Positions 6,289 to 7,203 of a DNA stretch of 7,203 nt are shown here, one piece after another. The stretch's first letter is position 1, and every line of letters begins with the position of its first letter. The stretch lies in the NCBI GenBank assembly GCA_002480735.1, contig DLCS01000149.1, positions 3,487 through 10,689 on the forward strand, written 5' to 3'. The notes beneath the pieces are model-generated. The model was not told the origin of the DNA. It saw nothing but the letters and a program-made list of their open reading frames with translations, and did no database searches. This DNA comes from Bacillaceae bacterium UBA7792 (GTDB lineage: Bacteria; Bacillota; Bacilli; Bacillales; Cytobacillaceae). The position numbers were made by a program, and so were the translations under genes.

Positions 6289-6322
6289 GGAAAAGAAGCT
6301 ATAACAAAGTCTATAACCGCAT

Positions 6323-6353
6323 AAAAAAAATAGACCTTAAATTAAGATCTATT
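6323..6353 (-). terminator. Intrinsic terminator of ypmQ, overlapping its stop codon
   Basis: On the minus strand AATAGATCT (6353-6345) pairs with AGGTCTATT (6337-6329), one G-T pair, and the stem can extend to 12 bp. It leads into a run of eight Ts (6330-6323). The ypmQ stop TAG (6351-6349) is inside the 5' arm. Confidence 0.82.
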
Positions 6354-6924
6354 GTAACGCCTTCATATCTGTAATAATATCGGCAAAAGGAGTATCTTGC
6401 GAACCCTTATAATATTTCATAATTGTTCCCTTTTGATCGACCAAATAAAAGTAGCCTTGATGGATCACTTGATCCTCATTTTCCGGTTTTTTCACTAAAG
6501 CCTTAAAGTTATCTAAGGCGAAGGATTCAATAAAGGCTTGATCATAACCAGTCAAAAAATGATAATTGCTATAATCGAGGTCAAAGTTCTTTCCGTATTC
6601 CTTCAATTTTTCTGGTGTATCCACTTCAGGATCAACAGAGAAAGAGACAAATTCAATATTTTCAATGCCCTCTTCCTTGGCCATCTTTTGCAGCTTTGCC
6701 ATATTAAAAGTCATTGGTGAGCAAATGGTTGTGCAATTTGTGAAGATAAAATCGGCCACCCAGACCTTTCCTTTTAAGTCCTTCAGCCCAAATTTTTTGC
6801 CCTCATGATCAGTAAATGTAAAATCTTTAATGTGATAGTTTAAAGGATCCTTAATCCCTGTGTTTCCGCATGCGGATAACAAAACCAAGACCATTAATGC
6901 CATCAAAATACGACGTGACTTCAT
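6349..6924 (-). CDS. ypmQ: Sco1/SenC/PrrC-family lipoprotein, YpmQ-like
   Basis: The 191-residue protein has a signal peptide with lipobox LSAC (lipid-modified Cys19) followed by a thioredoxin-fold Sco domain. Key residues of the Sco copper/thiol site are present: TNCTTICSP with Cys64 and Cys68 (CxxxC), and His155 in VIHQGY. Sco proteins deliver copper to, or reduce thiols of, the CuA site of cytochrome c oxidase; some act as general thiol-disulfide or peroxide-handling proteins. The ATG at 6924 is chosen because AGGTG (6934-6930) lies 5 nt upstream and the signal peptide starts there; an in-frame ATG at 6954 has no ribosome binding site and would add ten residues before the signal. It has its own promoter and terminator, so it is probably expressed separately from ypmR. 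No cytochrome oxidase gene is in the window. Confidence 0.93.
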   Translation of the reverse strand: MKSRRILMALMVLVLLSACGNTGIKDPLNYHIKDFTFTDHEGKKFGLKDLKGKVWVADFIFTNCTTICSPMTFNMAKLQKMAKEEGIENIEFVSFSVDPEVDTPEKLKEYGKNFDLDYSNYHFLTGYDQAFIESFALDNFKALVKKPENEDQVIHQGYFYLVDQKGTIMKYYKGSQDTPFADIITDMKALQ

Positions 6925-6959
6925 GTTTTCACCTGCAATCCCCAATTCATTCAAGGTTC

Positions 6960-6968
6960 ATTGTAGCA
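6960..6968 (-). promoter_or_regulatory. Possible extended -10 promoter element for ypmQ
   Basis: The minus strand reads TGCTACAAT (6968-6960), a TGn followed by TACAAT (5 of 6). No good -35 is visible 16-18 bp upstream, where the sequence is the pyrimidine-rich tail of the preceding terminator. Transcription would start near 6953, about 29 nt before the ypmQ ATG. Confidence 0.4.
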
Positions 6969-6989
6969 GACAGTTATGAAAGAAGAAAG

Positions 6990-7020
6990 AAAAAAGTATG
7001 GCGAAGCTGTGAGCGATACT
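6990..7020 (-). terminator. Probable intrinsic terminator of the histidine kinase gene
   Basis: On the minus strand AGTATCGC (7020-7013) pairs with GCCATACT (7002-6995) at 7 of 8 positions around a 10-nt loop, then a run of six Ts and further T-rich sequence follow. It begins 7 nt after the kinase stop codon. The mismatch and the fairly large loop make it weaker than the other terminators here. Confidence 0.55.
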
Positions 7021-7027
7021 TTCAAAA

Positions 7028-7203
7028 CTATGATTCTCTCATTTCTTCATCCAACGGCACACTTATCGTAAACGTAGTCCCGACATTTTTTTCACTGACG
7101 ACATCAATTCTCCCCTTCATTCTCTCAATGATTTGATAGCAAACCATGAGGCCCATCCCCGTCCCTTTTTCCTTGAGGGAATAAAAGGCTGTCCCTAAAC
7201 GGT
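7028..7203 (-). CDS. Sensor histidine kinase, C-terminal fragment (HATPase_c domain; starts beyond right edge)
   Basis: The last 57 codons of a minus-strand gene are visible, from an Arg codon at 7201 to the TAG at 7030-7028. They read as the end of a GHKL ATPase domain: FYSLKEKGTGMGLMV contains the G2 box (GTGMGL), followed by the amphipathic helix CYQIIERMKG, then the closing strands RIDVVSE and GTTFTISVPL. In membrane sensor and sporulation-type kinases of Bacillus this pattern is standard, with the F-x-T/S-L/T-KEKGTG lead-in. Sensor domain, phosphoacceptor His and partner regulator lie outside the window, so the signal cannot be told. It is followed by a probable terminator and then by ypmQ after 103 nt; cotranscription is not indicated. 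Confidence 0.85.
   Translation of the reverse strand, partial: RLGTAFYSLKEKGTGMGLMVCYQIIERMKGRIDVVSEKNVGTTFTISVPLDEEMRES

Noticed and set aside
6870..7136. Plus-strand open frame spanning the ypmQ start and the histidine kinase end
   Set aside because: It runs antisense to two recognised coding ends and through a terminator, and its translation shows no known domain.

Overview
The window looks like chromosomal DNA from a low-GC Gram-positive bacterium of the family Bacillaceae. Three things point there: strong AGGAGG-like ribosome binding sites, intrinsic terminators with T-runs, and a gene run (ypmQ-ypmR-ypmS plus msrA-msrB) familiar from Bacillus. Every gene I can support lies on the minus strand, so in transcription order the window is read from the right end to the left end. 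I see no rRNA, tRNA, CRISPR array, insertion sequence or phage gene.

In transcription order: (1) 7203-7028 is the C-terminal end of a sensor histidine kinase, followed by a probable terminator. (2) ypmQ, a Sco1/SenC-type thiol lipoprotein, has its own extended -10 promoter and an intrinsic terminator whose stem contains the stop codon. (3) A probable operon then starts from an extended -10 promoter at about 6160: ypmR (SGNH/GDSL hydrolase lipoprotein), ypmS (membrane-anchored DUF2140 protein), msrA and msrB (methionine sulfoxide reductases). These genes overlap or lie at most 23 nt apart, and the operon ends at a terminator at 3652-3683. (4) A single gene encodes an uncharacterised FAD-dependent dehydrogenase of the COG2509 type. 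It has a good extended -10 promoter, its own terminator, and two PurBox-like sites just upstream of the -35. (5) A last unit starts at about 1930. It holds an aldehyde dehydrogenase and the N-terminal half of ablB (yodP-like beta-lysine N-acetyltransferase), which runs off the left edge.

The ypmQ-ypmR-ypmS-msrAB block looks like a conserved set for the cell envelope and redox or oxidative repair: two predicted lipoproteins, one membrane-anchored protein and two protein-repair enzymes. The left unit points to lysine catabolism through beta-lysine, with the aldehyde dehydrogenase perhaps oxidising a semialdehyde from the same route.

Most of the window is ordinary housekeeping or accessory metabolism. 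The most interesting signal is the pair of near-consensus PurR boxes in front of the FAD-dehydrogenase gene, which would tie an uncharacterised flavoprotein to purine or PRPP control. Second is a 69-bp nested inverted repeat upstream of ypmR. I do not see clear evidence of an undescribed defence or mobile system.
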